A stretch of 64,000 bases of DNA from Peribacillus butanolivorans (GTDB lineage Bacteria; Bacillota; Bacilli; Bacillales; DSM-1321), in contig NZ_LGYA01000001.1 in assembly GCF_001273755.1 (NCBI RefSeq), positions 171,198-235,197 of the forward strand. Reading direction: 5' to 3'. The translations under genes were made by a program, and so were the position numbers. Position 1 is the first letter of the stretch. Every line of letters begins with the position of its first letter. Below are positions 52,428-61,126 of the stretch, in pieces. The notes under the pieces were generated by a model that was given only the letters and a program-made list of their open reading frames with translations, was not told the origin of the DNA and searched no databases.

Positions 52428-52608
52428 GGTTCATTCCATTTTATTTAAATGTCATCTAACTATTTACAGGGCTAGAGCTCTGATAATTGAATGTGTAGAA
52501 CAAGTGTTCTAAAATAAAAGAAAAGAACGAGAGTGAGGTGTATCGAATGGCTTTGTAAGAGAATATAGTAAAATGACTAGAAAGCTTTAAAATGGAGGAT
52601 TAGAACAG

Positions 52609-53202
52609 ATGGATGAGAAAAATCGAGACTTATTAGAAGCTGATCTCAGCGGTCAAAATTCCTGGGCTTCCTCTGAAACAATTCATAGTGACCTTCTTGC
52701 AACTAAGGAACTTGTCTTTAGTCCATGCAGGTTTGAGTTCTCTCAACCACTAATAGAAGCACAAAACGCTGAATATGGAGCCTATATATTCAAGTTGAAT
52801 ACTCTTACGGTTAGATTTCGTGTGGCAAAAATCACGCCTACAAAGGTAGGACAATTTGTGACTTTATGGGAGAGAATTGGGGATGGAGTGATTCAACCAT
52901 ATGACGTATCAGAGCCAGTTGATTTGTTTGTTATTAGTACTCGCAAAGGTAATCACTTTGGTCAGTTTGTATTTCCAAAAGCTGTTTTATGTGATCAGAA
53001 TATAGTATCTAATAAAGGTAAAGGTGGTAAAAGAGCAATACGCGTTTACCCACCTTGGGACAAGCCTACTAGCCGTCAGGCACAAAAAACTCAGATATGG
53101 CAGCTAAAATATTTCATAGAGATACCTATAAATACACCAATAGACTGTGTTCGTGTTCAAATGCTTTACAGTCCAATTCACGCAAGTCAATTAGAAAAAT
53201 AA
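52609..53202 (+). CDS. mepB: MepB-family protein
   Basis: 197 residues. Family blocks: QNAEYGAYIFKLNTLTVRFR near 64-83, ITPTKVGQFVTLWER near 86-100, DLFVISTRKGNHFGQFVFPK and GGKRAIRVYPPWDKP near 145-159. MepB is the third protein of the staphylococcal mepRAB multidrug locus; its function is uncertain. Here it is an orphan with no mepR or mepA nearby, and the promoter region is short. ATG at 52609 after ggaggat. Confidence 0.85.
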   Translation: MDEKNRDLLEADLSGQNSWASSETIHSDLLATKELVFSPCRFEFSQPLIEAQNAEYGAYIFKLNTLTVRFRVAKITPTKVGQFVTLWERIGDGVIQPYDVSEPVDLFVISTRKGNHFGQFVFPKAVLCDQNIVSNKGKGGKRAIRVYPPWDKPTSRQAQKTQIWQLKYFIEIPINTPIDCVRVQMLYSPIHASQLEK

Positions 53203-53422
53203 TTATGATCTCTATGAATTTGGGAATATGTACAATTGAGTCGTAATAATTTGATGAATTTTCAACATTATCGTTTAACATAGTAAAGAATAAAAGAATC
53301 TGCTGATTGCCAAGGCTCTTGCTGTCTTTCATTACACATGTATTAAGAGAAAAATAGACGGTTTAAGGGAGAAAAACGCCGAAAAAAGAAGTGTGTATCC
53401 TTTATGGGGTATGAGATACATA

Positions 53423-53464
53423 ACAATCGAAAGGCTCAGTCTTTTGACTGAGCCTTTCGATTGT
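53423..53464. terminator. Perfect 19-bp hairpin between convergent genes
   Basis: ACAATCGAAAGGCTCAGTC and its exact inverse surround a TTTT loop. There is no clean U run on either side. Five bases later TTGACGGTG (53469-53477) and CACCGTCAA (53499-53508 region) make a second inverted repeat. Likely a bidirectional stop for mepB and the symporter gene, or the end of a lost element. Confidence 0.6.
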
Positions 53465-53540
53465 ATAATTGACGGTGCACTTTTAATCCCCAAAAAACCA
53501 CCGTCAAAGAAGTACTTCATATATCTTTAACAGATTTAGA

Positions 53541-55007
53541 TTATTTTGCGGAATCTAACTGAACCGAGAGCTTTCTGAAAGCGAGACTTACAGTAATCAT
53601 AACAAAGAAATTGACCGCCAAGGCAATGATTCCAACATTCAAATCCTTCGCTGCCTGTGGTAAGGATGGAAACATGGTACCTATGGTTGAATGACTAAGT
53701 GTAATGTAGGTTACGATGGCCAATCCGCAGATGATCCCGGCGATCGCTCCATATTTGTTGATGGTATTAGTCTTTTTCAGGCTAAAGAGAAGAGACGGAA
53801 ATAACTGTGTGATAAGACTGTATCCCATGAGAATTAATGCTGACATCGTTTCGCCGCCGTTTAAGGTAAAGTAGACTGCTATTAATGCAATAACAGGAAC
53901 GAGGAACTTTGCTAATCTTACAACGTTCCGATCGGATACTGTAGGTGCAAATTCCTTATAGACGTTTTTCGCGAGCAGTGTAGCCACACTCATTAAAAGC
54001 ATGGATCCTGGTACTAATGCGGTCAGCATTCCAGCTCCGCCGATTATGCCTATAAACCATGGATCAAAGGTCTCAATAGAAAGGCGCAGCAATGAGAGGT
54101 CTGCATCTGCCCCAACGAGTCCAGGCACTTTCAATATAGCAGTAAATCCTACAAAAAAGACAAATAACAACATGAGCGTATATAAGGGACTGATTATAGC
54201 ATTTTTACGAAATACTTTCCCGCTGCGCGCCGAATAGACAGCGCTGAAAACTTGGGGCCACATGTAAAAACCAAATACAAGCAATATTACCGTGGAGATA
54301 AACCATGAAACACTAAGCCCCTGTTCAGGAAGCTTTAGAAAACCAGGCTTGGCTGCATTTACGGCCTCAAACATTGGTTGAAAACCACCAAAGTAATGAA
54401 TAGGAAGATATATTCCTAAGAATCCTATAATCACGATCATCATGATATCTTTAATGACTGCTGTCCAAACTGAGCCGTGTATTCCAGAAATCATAACATA
54501 AATGGTAAGGCTGATTGCTCCCATCCAGACTGCGGTAGACATTGAAATTGCTCCATAAGATGCTTCTGAAACAATAATCCCTAATCCTTTAAGTTGCACG
54601 ACAATCACTGGAATCATAGATACCACACCGACAAGTGCTGCCAGAATTCCTAAACTTGGGCTCTTATACTTGCTTACAAAGAAATCAGATTGAGACATTA
54701 GACTATTTTCTTTGGCATATTTCCATATTTCCGGAAGAAGCCAATATGACAATACATAAGACAAAGTAATGTAAATAAGGACGTATAAAGCGGGTGCACC
54801 CTTACCATAAGCCCAGCCGCTGCCACCAAGAAAGGAAAACGTCGTATAAATTTCTCCAGCCATCAATAGAAAGACGAATATAGCACCAAAACCACGGCCT
54901 CCAACTGTCCATTGTTCCAAATTCATGTCTTTTCCTTTTGAAGATCGAATACCTAAAAAGATTGATAAAAGTAAAAATCCTAAAATAATTAAGAGGGAAA
55001 TATTCAT
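53541..55007 (-). CDS. Sodium:solute symporter (SSS family, YhjB type)
   Basis: 488 residues, 13 membrane helices. SSS motifs: WTVGGRGFGAIFVFLLMAGE near 33-52 and GAGMLTALVPGSMLLMSVATLL near 321-342. Sodium-driven uptake of a small organic acid is likely; substrate not known. Always paired with a DUF3311 partner, which it follows with a 4-base overlap. ATG at 55007. Confidence 0.88.
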   Translation of the reverse strand: MNISLLIILGFLLLSIFLGIRSSKGKDMNLEQWTVGGRGFGAIFVFLLMAGEIYTTFSFLGGSGWAYGKGAPALYVLIYITLSYVLSYWLLPEIWKYAKENSLMSQSDFFVSKYKSPSLGILAALVGVVSMIPVIVVQLKGLGIIVSEASYGAISMSTAVWMGAISLTIYVMISGIHGSVWTAVIKDIMMIVIIGFLGIYLPIHYFGGFQPMFEAVNAAKPGFLKLPEQGLSVSWFISTVILLVFGFYMWPQVFSAVYSARSGKVFRKNAIISPLYTLMLLFVFFVGFTAILKVPGLVGADADLSLLRLSIETFDPWFIGIIGGAGMLTALVPGSMLLMSVATLLAKNVYKEFAPTVSDRNVVRLAKFLVPVIALIAVYFTLNGGETMSALILMGYSLITQLFPSLLFSLKKTNTINKYGAIAGIICGLAIVTYITLSHSTIGTMFPSLPQAAKDLNVGIIALAVNFFVMITVSLAFRKLSVQLDSAK

Positions 55008-55204
55008 TCCTGGTCACCTTCCCGATTTCTGGGGTCCAACTTATACATGATGCCCAAAATAACGGATGTAAGGACCACCCACATAGCCATCCAAAACATA
55101 TTAAAAGGCATCCCTAATACGTAAGGTTCTATTCTGTTTACAAACGGAAGAAATCCTAATATGCCTATAAAAGGAACTAGAGTAAGTATATATATAATCT
55201 TCAT
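55004..55204 (-). CDS. DUF3311 small membrane subunit (YhjC type)
   Basis: 66 residues, two helices: MKIIYILTLVPFIGILGFLP and FNMFWMAMWVVLTSVILGIM, ending YKLDPRNREG. This protein regularly accompanies SSS symporters and is thought to be an accessory subunit. First gene of the pair; aggggttgg serves as ribosome site. Confidence 0.88.
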   Translation of the reverse strand: MKIIYILTLVPFIGILGFLPFVNRIEPYVLGMPFNMFWMAMWVVLTSVILGIMYKLDPRNREGDQE

Positions 55205-55337
55205 TAATCCAACCCCTCCATTCTAAGTGAAAAGTCATTTATATCGACTTACAGTACCTTACACTATTTTAATATAAAATTTACTGTGGCTGCATTATAT
55301 ATTTTAGTAGCACTTCTCTGTGTTAGCAAAATAAATT

Positions 55338-55368
55338 GAAAAAAAGGAAGGGAGTGTCCCTTCCTTTT
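55338..55368 (-). terminator. Terminator of the glycine-riboswitch permease
   Basis: On the minus strand AAGGAAGGGA / TCCCTTCCTT with a short loop, then TTTTT. Confidence 0.85.
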
Positions 55369-55392
55369 AATTCCTGCGACCATGAAAAATAG

Positions 55393-56733
55393 CTACTTCT
55401 TTTTCTGATAGTTATAGAGTACGAGTAGAAGAATGAACCAGATTGGCGTCATTAACAGTGAAAGTCGTGTAGCTTCAGCGAATAGCATAACGATTAGGAT
55501 GAACAGAAATAATCCTAAAATAACGTAATTGATAAAGGGTGTAAAAGGAGCTTTGAATGTAGATTGCGCTCTCAAGTCCGGACGTTTTTTCGTATATTTG
55601 ATATGTGAAATCAGGATGATGCTCCAAACCCAAATAAAACAGATGGCACTGATTGTAGTTACTATTGTAAAGGCCTGTTCAGGTATCATTTTGCTTAGCA
55701 ATGCCCCTAGGGAGACGACGATTGCCGATGTAACCAAGGCATTACTTGGAACAGCATGTTTATTTAATTTTGCTAATTTTGCAGGAGCATCGTTATTATT
55801 GCTTAATGTATAAAGCATACGGCTTGTTGAAAATAAACCGCTGTTGCCGGCAGATGCAGCGGATGTCAGGACAACAAAATTGATAATCCCTGCAGCGATT
55901 GGAATGCCGATTAGTGTAAAGACTTCTACGAATGGACTGCTTGATGCATCCAGCTGTGTCCAAGGATTGACGCATAGAATGACGAGTATGGCACCTACAT
56001 AGAAAAGTAAAATTCGGACCGGGATTTTATTGATGGCTGATGGTATATTTTTTTTCGGGTTAGCTGTTTCTGCTGCAGAAACACCAATTAATTCGACCCC
56101 TACAAAGGAGAAGACAACCAATTGTAAAGATAGCAGGAAGCCGGATACGCCGTTCGGAAACATGCCTCCGTGGCTCCAAAGGTTGGTAAGTGAAACGGTG
56201 CCAGTATTGGTTTTGAAGCCAATGACTAACAGGATGATGCCTACAATAATTAAGGCAACAATCGTGATGACTTTAATGAGCGCGAACCAGAATTCAAGTT
56301 CTCCAAACAATTTAACCGTCAATAGATTCAACCCTAACAGAATGACCAGGCAAGCAAGAGCTGGTATCCATTGAGGGATATTGAACCAATATTGCATATA
56401 GACACCAACCGCGATGATATCGGCCATGGCTGTCATGATCCAACAGAACCAATAGGTCCATCCGGTCACAAATCCAGCCCACGGCCCGATATATTCGGTA
56501 GCGAATTCGGTGAATGACGTATAACCGGCGTTGGATAAAAGTAATTCCCCTAAAGCCCTCATAACAAAAAATAAGGCAATCCCTATAATAAGATAGGAAA
56601 AGATAATGGAGGGGCCTGCCAATTGGATGGCTTTACCGGATCCAAGAAATAAACCGGTACCAATTGTTCCTCCTATTGCAATTAATTGTACATGGCGATT
56701 TTTTAAATCTCTTTTCAATTCCTGTTTAGCCAA
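55393..56733 (-). CDS. cycA: Amino-acid permease of the CycA type (glycine/D-alanine/D-serine)
   Basis: About 446 residues, 12 helices, APC family. N-terminal KRDLKNRHVQLIAIGGTIGT and the first-helix signature GTGLFLGSG; GVELIGVSAAETANPKKNIP near 214-233. The ATG at 56742 touches its ribosome site (gggag), so the TTG at 56733 (MAKQELKRDLKNR) is preferred. A glycine riboswitch and terminator in the 5' leader indicate glycine or a relative as substrate. Monocistronic. Confidence 0.85.
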   Translation of the reverse strand: MAKQELKRDLKNRHVQLIAIGGTIGTGLFLGSGKAIQLAGPSIIFSYLIIGIALFFVMRALGELLLSNAGYTSFTEFATEYIGPWAGFVTGWTYWFCWIMTAMADIIAVGVYMQYWFNIPQWIPALACLVILLGLNLLTVKLFGELEFWFALIKVITIVALIIVGIILLVIGFKTNTGTVSLTNLWSHGGMFPNGVSGFLLSLQLVVFSFVGVELIGVSAAETANPKKNIPSAINKIPVRILLFYVGAILVILCVNPWTQLDASSSPFVEVFTLIGIPIAAGIINFVVLTSAASAGNSGLFSTSRMLYTLSNNNDAPAKLAKLNKHAVPSNALVTSAIVVSLGALLSKMIPEQAFTIVTTISAICFIWVWSIILISHIKYTKKRPDLRAQSTFKAPFTPFINYVILGLFLFILIVMLFAEATRLSLLMTPIWFILLLVLYNYQKKK

Positions 56734-56854
56734 TTTGAGCATCTCCCGTTGTTTATGATCTTAGTCGTGTGGAGCGTGATTCTACATTCCGTGTAGCTCG
56801 TTGTTTTCACCTCGCTTATGCCATTGAATGGCAATATCTTGGATTTTGGACAAT

Positions 56855-56883
56855 AAAAAAAGAGATTGGATACTACCAATCTC
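56855..56883 (-). terminator. Leader terminator of the glycine riboswitch
   Basis: GAGATTGG / CCAATCTC stem with a 6-nt loop; on the minus strand T7 follows. It is downstream of the aptamer and before the permease start, so it is the switchable stop. Confidence 0.88.
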
Positions 56884-56914
56884 GTCAGGTTTAAGAATAA
56901 CAATTCATCATTCG

Positions 56915-57005
56915 TTACTCTTCTGTCCTTTTGCCTGAGATTGTGAATCCTTCGGCGCTGTACTATGTACAGTCTCTCCAGAAGCTGCTCCTGCTATAGT
57001 GTGAT
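56915..57005 (-). promoter_or_regulatory. Glycine riboswitch (single aptamer)
   Basis: On the minus strand: TGGAGAGACTG, GCGCCGAAGGATTC and CTCAGGCAAAAGGACAGA, the conserved glycine-aptamer core. Tandem aptamers are usual before gcvT; here only one full copy is seen, with a partial GACCGAAGG-like piece about 80 bases further upstream. Single versions before transporters generally switch genes off at high glycine. Confidence 0.9.
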
Positions 57006-57547
57006 CCATAGCATTCAACGCTTGCTAGTATGCGGTTGTAATAAATGTCCGTTTGTAGAAGAATTGAATCTTCCTTCGGTCATTTGTCATTATACTTAAA
57101 TAACGTCAATATAATATTGGAATTCTATCATTGTTTATTCTATAGGTCAATATGGAAATTGGAAAGTTAGCGGTAATGTAGTTGCTGTATATCAACATTC
57201 TATAAAAGTAATGATTGGAAAAGCCATAGTGACTGTAGCTGATAGTTTAACGGGTCCACTTTAAAATCAATACAAAAAACAACAACAAATTTTGTGGTTA
57301 TCGTTCCGCAGAAGAGTAGACTTCGTTAAAGACTTAATTTGCTTTTTAGTGAAATACATGAACCAAAAGGAAGCTGTAAGGAAGTTACAAACCCCTCGTG
57401 TCATTATTGATATTTCACAATATTGTAGCTTTTCTAGGTGGTTTTTTTCTAAACAATTCATACCATAGAACTGGCATTTTAATCGCGACTGTTTTCTGAA
57501 TAGTGTGATAATATTTAGGTAGAAAGGTGAAAGGAATTAGAGATGCT
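57006..57547. other. Intergenic region upstream of the glycine leader and the PanE-like gene
   Basis: The first ~100 bases hold the promoter side of the glycine leader and a possible remnant of a second aptamer (CCGAAGG near 57077-57083). The rest is AT-rich with no credible gene. Confidence 0.4.
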
Positions 57548-58474
57548 ATGGCGATAAAGACAGTATCAATTGTTGGATTAGGAGCACTGGGCATTTTATA
57601 TGGACATCATTTATCAAAGGAAATGCCGAAGAAGAATGTGAGGATTATTGCGGATACAGCTAGAATAAAGAGATATGTCCAGGATGGGGTTTATTGCAAT
57701 GGTGAGCGTTGTGACTTTCATTATGTAACGCCTGAAGAAATATGCGAGCCTACAGATTTGATAATTTTTACTGTTAAATTTAGTGGATTGGAAGATGCTA
57801 TCGAAGCGGTGAAGAATCAAATTGGAAAACAGACGATTATTATTTCTGCTTTGAATGGGATCACAAGTGAAGCGATTATTGGTGAGGCGTATGGAAAGGA
57901 TAAAGTCTTATATTGTGTTGCGCAAGGTATGGATGCTGTTAAAGAAGAAAATAAGTTGACATACGACCATATGGGCATGCTCTGCTTTGGTGAGCGGGAA
58001 CCTGGTTTGGTTTCAGAAAAGGTTCAGCTGGTGGCAGATTTTTTTGAAAAAGTGAAGGTCCCATATGAGATAGACACGGATATGTATAAGCGGCAATGGG
58101 GGAAATTTATGCTGAATGTTGGTGTTAATCAAACTGTTGCTGTCTATAAAAGTAATTATGGTGAAATTCAACGAAAGGGTCATGCAAGAGAAATGATGAT
58201 TTCTGCCATGAGAGAGGTTATCGTTCTGTCAGAGAAAGAAGGAATTCATTTAACGGAAAGAGATCTGGATTATTGGTTAAGTGTATTGGATGCATTAAGC
58301 CCAGAAGGAAAGCCATCCATGGCTCAAGATATCGAAGCTCGACGTTACAGTGAGGTTGAGTTATTTGCAGGTACGATATTAAAATTAGGTGAGAAATACG
58401 GAGTGCCTACACTTGTAAACAAAGAGTTATATGATCGGATTAAACTTCTTGAAAGTCAATATATTTGCAACTAA
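57548..58474 (+). CDS. Ketopantoate reductase family (PanE/ApbA) protein
   Basis: 308 residues from the ATG at 57548 (a GTG at 57527 is also in frame). NADPH motif VGLGALGILYG at ~9-19; C-terminal domain has the catalytic Lys region QWGKFMLNVGVNQTVAVYK near 187-205. Reduces 2-ketopantoate or another 2-keto acid. Bacilli usually have a separate panE, so this may be a paralog with another substrate. Monocistronic. Confidence 0.82.
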   Translation: MAIKTVSIVGLGALGILYGHHLSKEMPKKNVRIIADTARIKRYVQDGVYCNGERCDFHYVTPEEICEPTDLIIFTVKFSGLEDAIEAVKNQIGKQTIIISALNGITSEAIIGEAYGKDKVLYCVAQGMDAVKEENKLTYDHMGMLCFGEREPGLVSEKVQLVADFFEKVKVPYEIDTDMYKRQWGKFMLNVGVNQTVAVYKSNYGEIQRKGHAREMMISAMREVIVLSEKEGIHLTERDLDYWLSVLDALSPEGKPSMAQDIEARRYSEVELFAGTILKLGEKYGVPTLVNKELYDRIKLLESQYICN

Positions 58475-58536
58475 AGTTTGACTTTTTTCTATAATAACTC
58501 CCTTACCTTTCTCTAGAAAAAGGCCATTTGAACTGA

Positions 58537-58565
58537 GCTCAGTCTTTAAAGACTGGGTTTTCTTT
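58537..58565 (+). terminator. Terminator of the PanE-like gene
   Basis: CAGTCTTTAAAGACTG stem, then GGTTTTCTTT. Confidence 0.75.
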
Positions 58566-58912
58566 GGTTGTGTTAAATTCCCTACTTTATCTTATTAAGC
58601 TCATGTTATTTTATTGATTTCTTAAAATACTAATATATCTAATATCACTTTTAGTGATTGAATTTTTTTATACTGGTTAGTGTTTCCTCTAGAAATACAT
58701 TTGTTTTTTTACAGAATATTTATTATTATAAGATAAGATTATAAATTATTCGATATGATAAAGAATTGGAACTTTTCAAATCTAATCATAAGTATGGAAA
58801 AAGAATCAACAGTTGTTTTAATCTAAATTGAGAGTTAATTAGGGGCTAGAAAAAGACTTTAATAACCTTGTACGAAGTATAGTCGCTAATATTACATCTG
58901 GAGGAATTAATC
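58566..58912. other. Gene-free AT-rich leader before the second permease
   Basis: No gene, riboswitch or clear operator recognised. The ribosome site of the permease (ggagg, 58900-58904) ends the region. Confidence 0.4.
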
Positions 58913-60301
58913 ATGTCAAACAAAGAATTAAAGAGAGGGCTAGAGGCACGTCATATTCAGATGATCGCTTTGGGCGGTACCATTGGTGTTGGGTTATTTA
59001 TGGGATCAGCAAGTACGATTAAATGGACTGGACCATCTGTAATGGTAGCTTATGCTATCGCTGGTCTTTTTATATTTCTCATCATGCGTTCTATGGGAGA
59101 AATGCTTTATTTAGAGCCTACTACGGGTTCGTTTGCAACATTTGCGAGTAACTATATTCATCCTTTAGCAGGTTATATGACTGCATGGAGTAATTGGTTT
59201 CAGTGGGTAATCGTCGGAATGTCCGAGATAATTGCCGTTGGAATGTATATGAAGTATTGGTTCCCAGATTTACCCGCATGGATACCAGGTGTGATTGCCA
59301 TGGTTATCCTAGGGGCTGCAAACCTCATTTCTGTAAAATCTTTCGGGGAATTTGAATTTTGGTTTGCGCTTATTAAAATTATAACGATTGTACTGATGAT
59401 TATTGCTGGACTAGGTCTTATCTTTTTCGGATTTGGAAATGGCGGTGATGCAATTGGATTATCAAATCTTTGGGCAAATGGCGGCTTCTTCACCGGAGGC
59501 TGGACAGGGTTCTTCTTTGCGCTTTCCCTTGTTGTAGCATCCTATCAGGGCGTTGAACTTATCGGTATCACTGCGGGTGAAGCGAAAAATCCAACGAAGA
59601 CTGTAACAAAAGCTATCCAAAGCATCATTTGGCGTATTTTAATATTCTATATTGGCGCTATTTTTGTCATCGTGACAGTCTTTCCTTGGAACCAACTAGA
59701 TGACATCGGTAGTCCGTTTGTTTCAACCTTTGCTAAAATAGGTATTACTGCAGCAGCAGGTATTATTAACTTTGTCGTAATCACAGCGGCGATGTCTGGA
59801 TGTAATAGTGGGATTTTCAGTGCAGGTCGTATGCTTTACACTCTAGCAATGAACGGTCAAGCTCCTAAAATCTTTGCGAAAGTATCTAAAAATGGAGTGC
59901 CAGCTTATTGTACGATTGCTGTCCTTTTAGGTTTAGCAATTGGTGTTGTCTTGAACTACCTTGCACCGCCACAACTATTCCTTTATGTTTACAGTGCCAG
60001 TGTTCTACCTGGAATGATTCCATGGTTTGTCTTACTTATTAGTGAGCTTAAATTCAGAAAGGTAAGAGCTGCGGAAATGGAAAACCACCCGTTCAAAATG
60101 CCTTTTGCCCCTTACAGCAACTATGCAACAATTGCATTTTTACTGATGGTGCTGGTTGGTATGTGGATTAACCCTAGTACTCGAATTTCCCTGATTGTTG
60201 GGGTCGTTTTCCTAGCTATAGTCGTAGCAAGTTATTACATTTTAAAAATGGAGAAGCGAGTACCATTAGAGGCTAAGACCGATGATGATATTTCCAGTTA
60301 A
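58913..60301 (+). CDS. Amino-acid permease (APC family, AapA/AlaP type)
   Basis: 462 residues, 12 helices. Starts [20 protein letters not shown] then [32 protein letters not shown] near 217-235. Close in type to the glycine-riboswitch permease but a different subgroup. Imports a neutral amino acid with H+; B. subtilis relatives take up D- or L-alanine and serine. ATG after ctggagg. Confidence 0.88.
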   Translation: MSNKELKRGLEARHIQMIALGGTIGVGLFMGSASTIKWTGPSVMVAYAIAGLFIFLIMRSMGEMLYLEPTTGSFATFASNYIHPLAGYMTAWSNWFQWVIVGMSEIIAVGMYMKYWFPDLPAWIPGVIAMVILGAANLISVKSFGEFEFWFALIKIITIVLMIIAGLGLIFFGFGNGGDAIGLSNLWANGGFFTGGWTGFFFALSLVVASYQGVELIGITAGEAKNPTKTVTKAIQSIIWRILIFYIGAIFVIVTVFPWNQLDDIGSPFVSTFAKIGITAAAGIINFVVITAAMSGCNSGIFSAGRMLYTLAMNGQAPKIFAKVSKNGVPAYCTIAVLLGLAIGVVLNYLAPPQLFLYVYSASVLPGMIPWFVLLISELKFRKVRAAEMENHPFKMPFAPYSNYATIAFLLMVLVGMWINPSTRISLIVGVVFLAIVVASYYILKMEKRVPLEAKTDDDISS

Positions 60302-61004
60302 GAAGCAAGTAAGGATTTAGGGACATCATCTTGTTCAAGGAAACATTAAAATACTAGTAATCTACGTTCATCATTCTAGCTATGCTGAGTGTGTTTCACA
60401 GTTAGTTTAAATATAATAGACACTAATTAAAGTTGTGCATAAATTGTGGACAAAGCAAAGAGAGATCTTCATCCCTCAGGCTTTTTCCCCAACTTGTGCA
60501 TGACTTTTTTTGCGGAAGAAAAGAACACTGGGAGTAAAGGGGGAATAATCCAGTGAAATTGAAAACCGATAAGGTATTTTAGAAATATGGGGGATTTATA
60601 TCCCATTGTGGTCATGGAACCTCCCCACCGTTATGGTTGATTCTAGCAAATCGGGTATTTTGAACAAAGTTGCTATGATATTATTGCAATAAACCGAACC
60701 TTAAAAGGAATAAAGAAAATCGGGAATACCCATTAATTTGGAACGGTTTATTTTGCACATATAAGCTATTAAAGATTTTTAAATATAATGTTAAAGGGAA
60801 ATGATTATATTGTTGAAGCATGTAGTTCTAGAAATCGAATGTTTGCTTTTTGAAGCTTAATCCACCTAATTTTTTCAAATTAAAAAGAATATTAATAGTA
60901 AATTCCGAAAAAACAATGGAATTATTAATAAAATATAAATGTTTTTCAAGTATTGTGAAATTTAGAAAAATCCTATATACTAAGAAAAAACTATTTTTCT
61001 ATAT
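60302..61004. other. Gene-free region between permeases
   Basis: Contains repeat copy 3 (60426-60511); the remaining ~490 bases are AT-rich with no credible gene. The promoter of the ZTP-controlled gene should lie just before 61000. Confidence 0.45.
60426..60511 (+). repeat. Dispersed hairpin repeat, copy 3 (shorter, diverged)
   Basis: Same left end (ATTAAAGTTGTGCATAA) and first two nonamers (TGTGCATAA, TGTGGACAA) as copies 1 and 2, and a right end CTTGTGCATGACTTTTTTT with one change in the last nonamer. The middle is ~12 bases shorter and lacks the GGAGAAA stem. The same orientation as the others. Confidence 0.82.
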
Positions 61005-61067
61005 GTAACTGGCGCAACATGGAGTACCATGGGGGAGCATATAGAGTATAAGCCGCGCGCCTGGGCA
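61005..61067 (+). promoter_or_regulatory. ZTP (pfl) riboswitch
   Basis: ACTGGCG, a CATGG/CCATG hairpin, GGGGGAGC and GCCGCGCGCCTGGGCA match the conserved pfl/ZTP aptamer in order and spacing. ZTP marks shortage of 10-formyl-tetrahydrofolate in purine synthesis and turns genes on. The terminator follows directly. Confidence 0.9.
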
Positions 61068-61103
61068 AACACTTGATTTTTTTAGATCAAGTGTTTTTTA
61101 TTT
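61067..61103 (+). terminator. Terminator of the ZTP riboswitch
   Basis: AAACACTTGAT / ATCAAGTGTTT, 11-bp stem, then T run. The last aptamer base is shared with the stem, which fits switching by competition. Confidence 0.9.
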
Positions 61104-61126
61104 TCCTAGGAAGAGGTGTAGTAGGG

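Noticed and set aside
57267..57461. A 64-codon minus-strand frame
   Set aside because: No ribosome site, odd composition and no recognisable motif; treated as chance.
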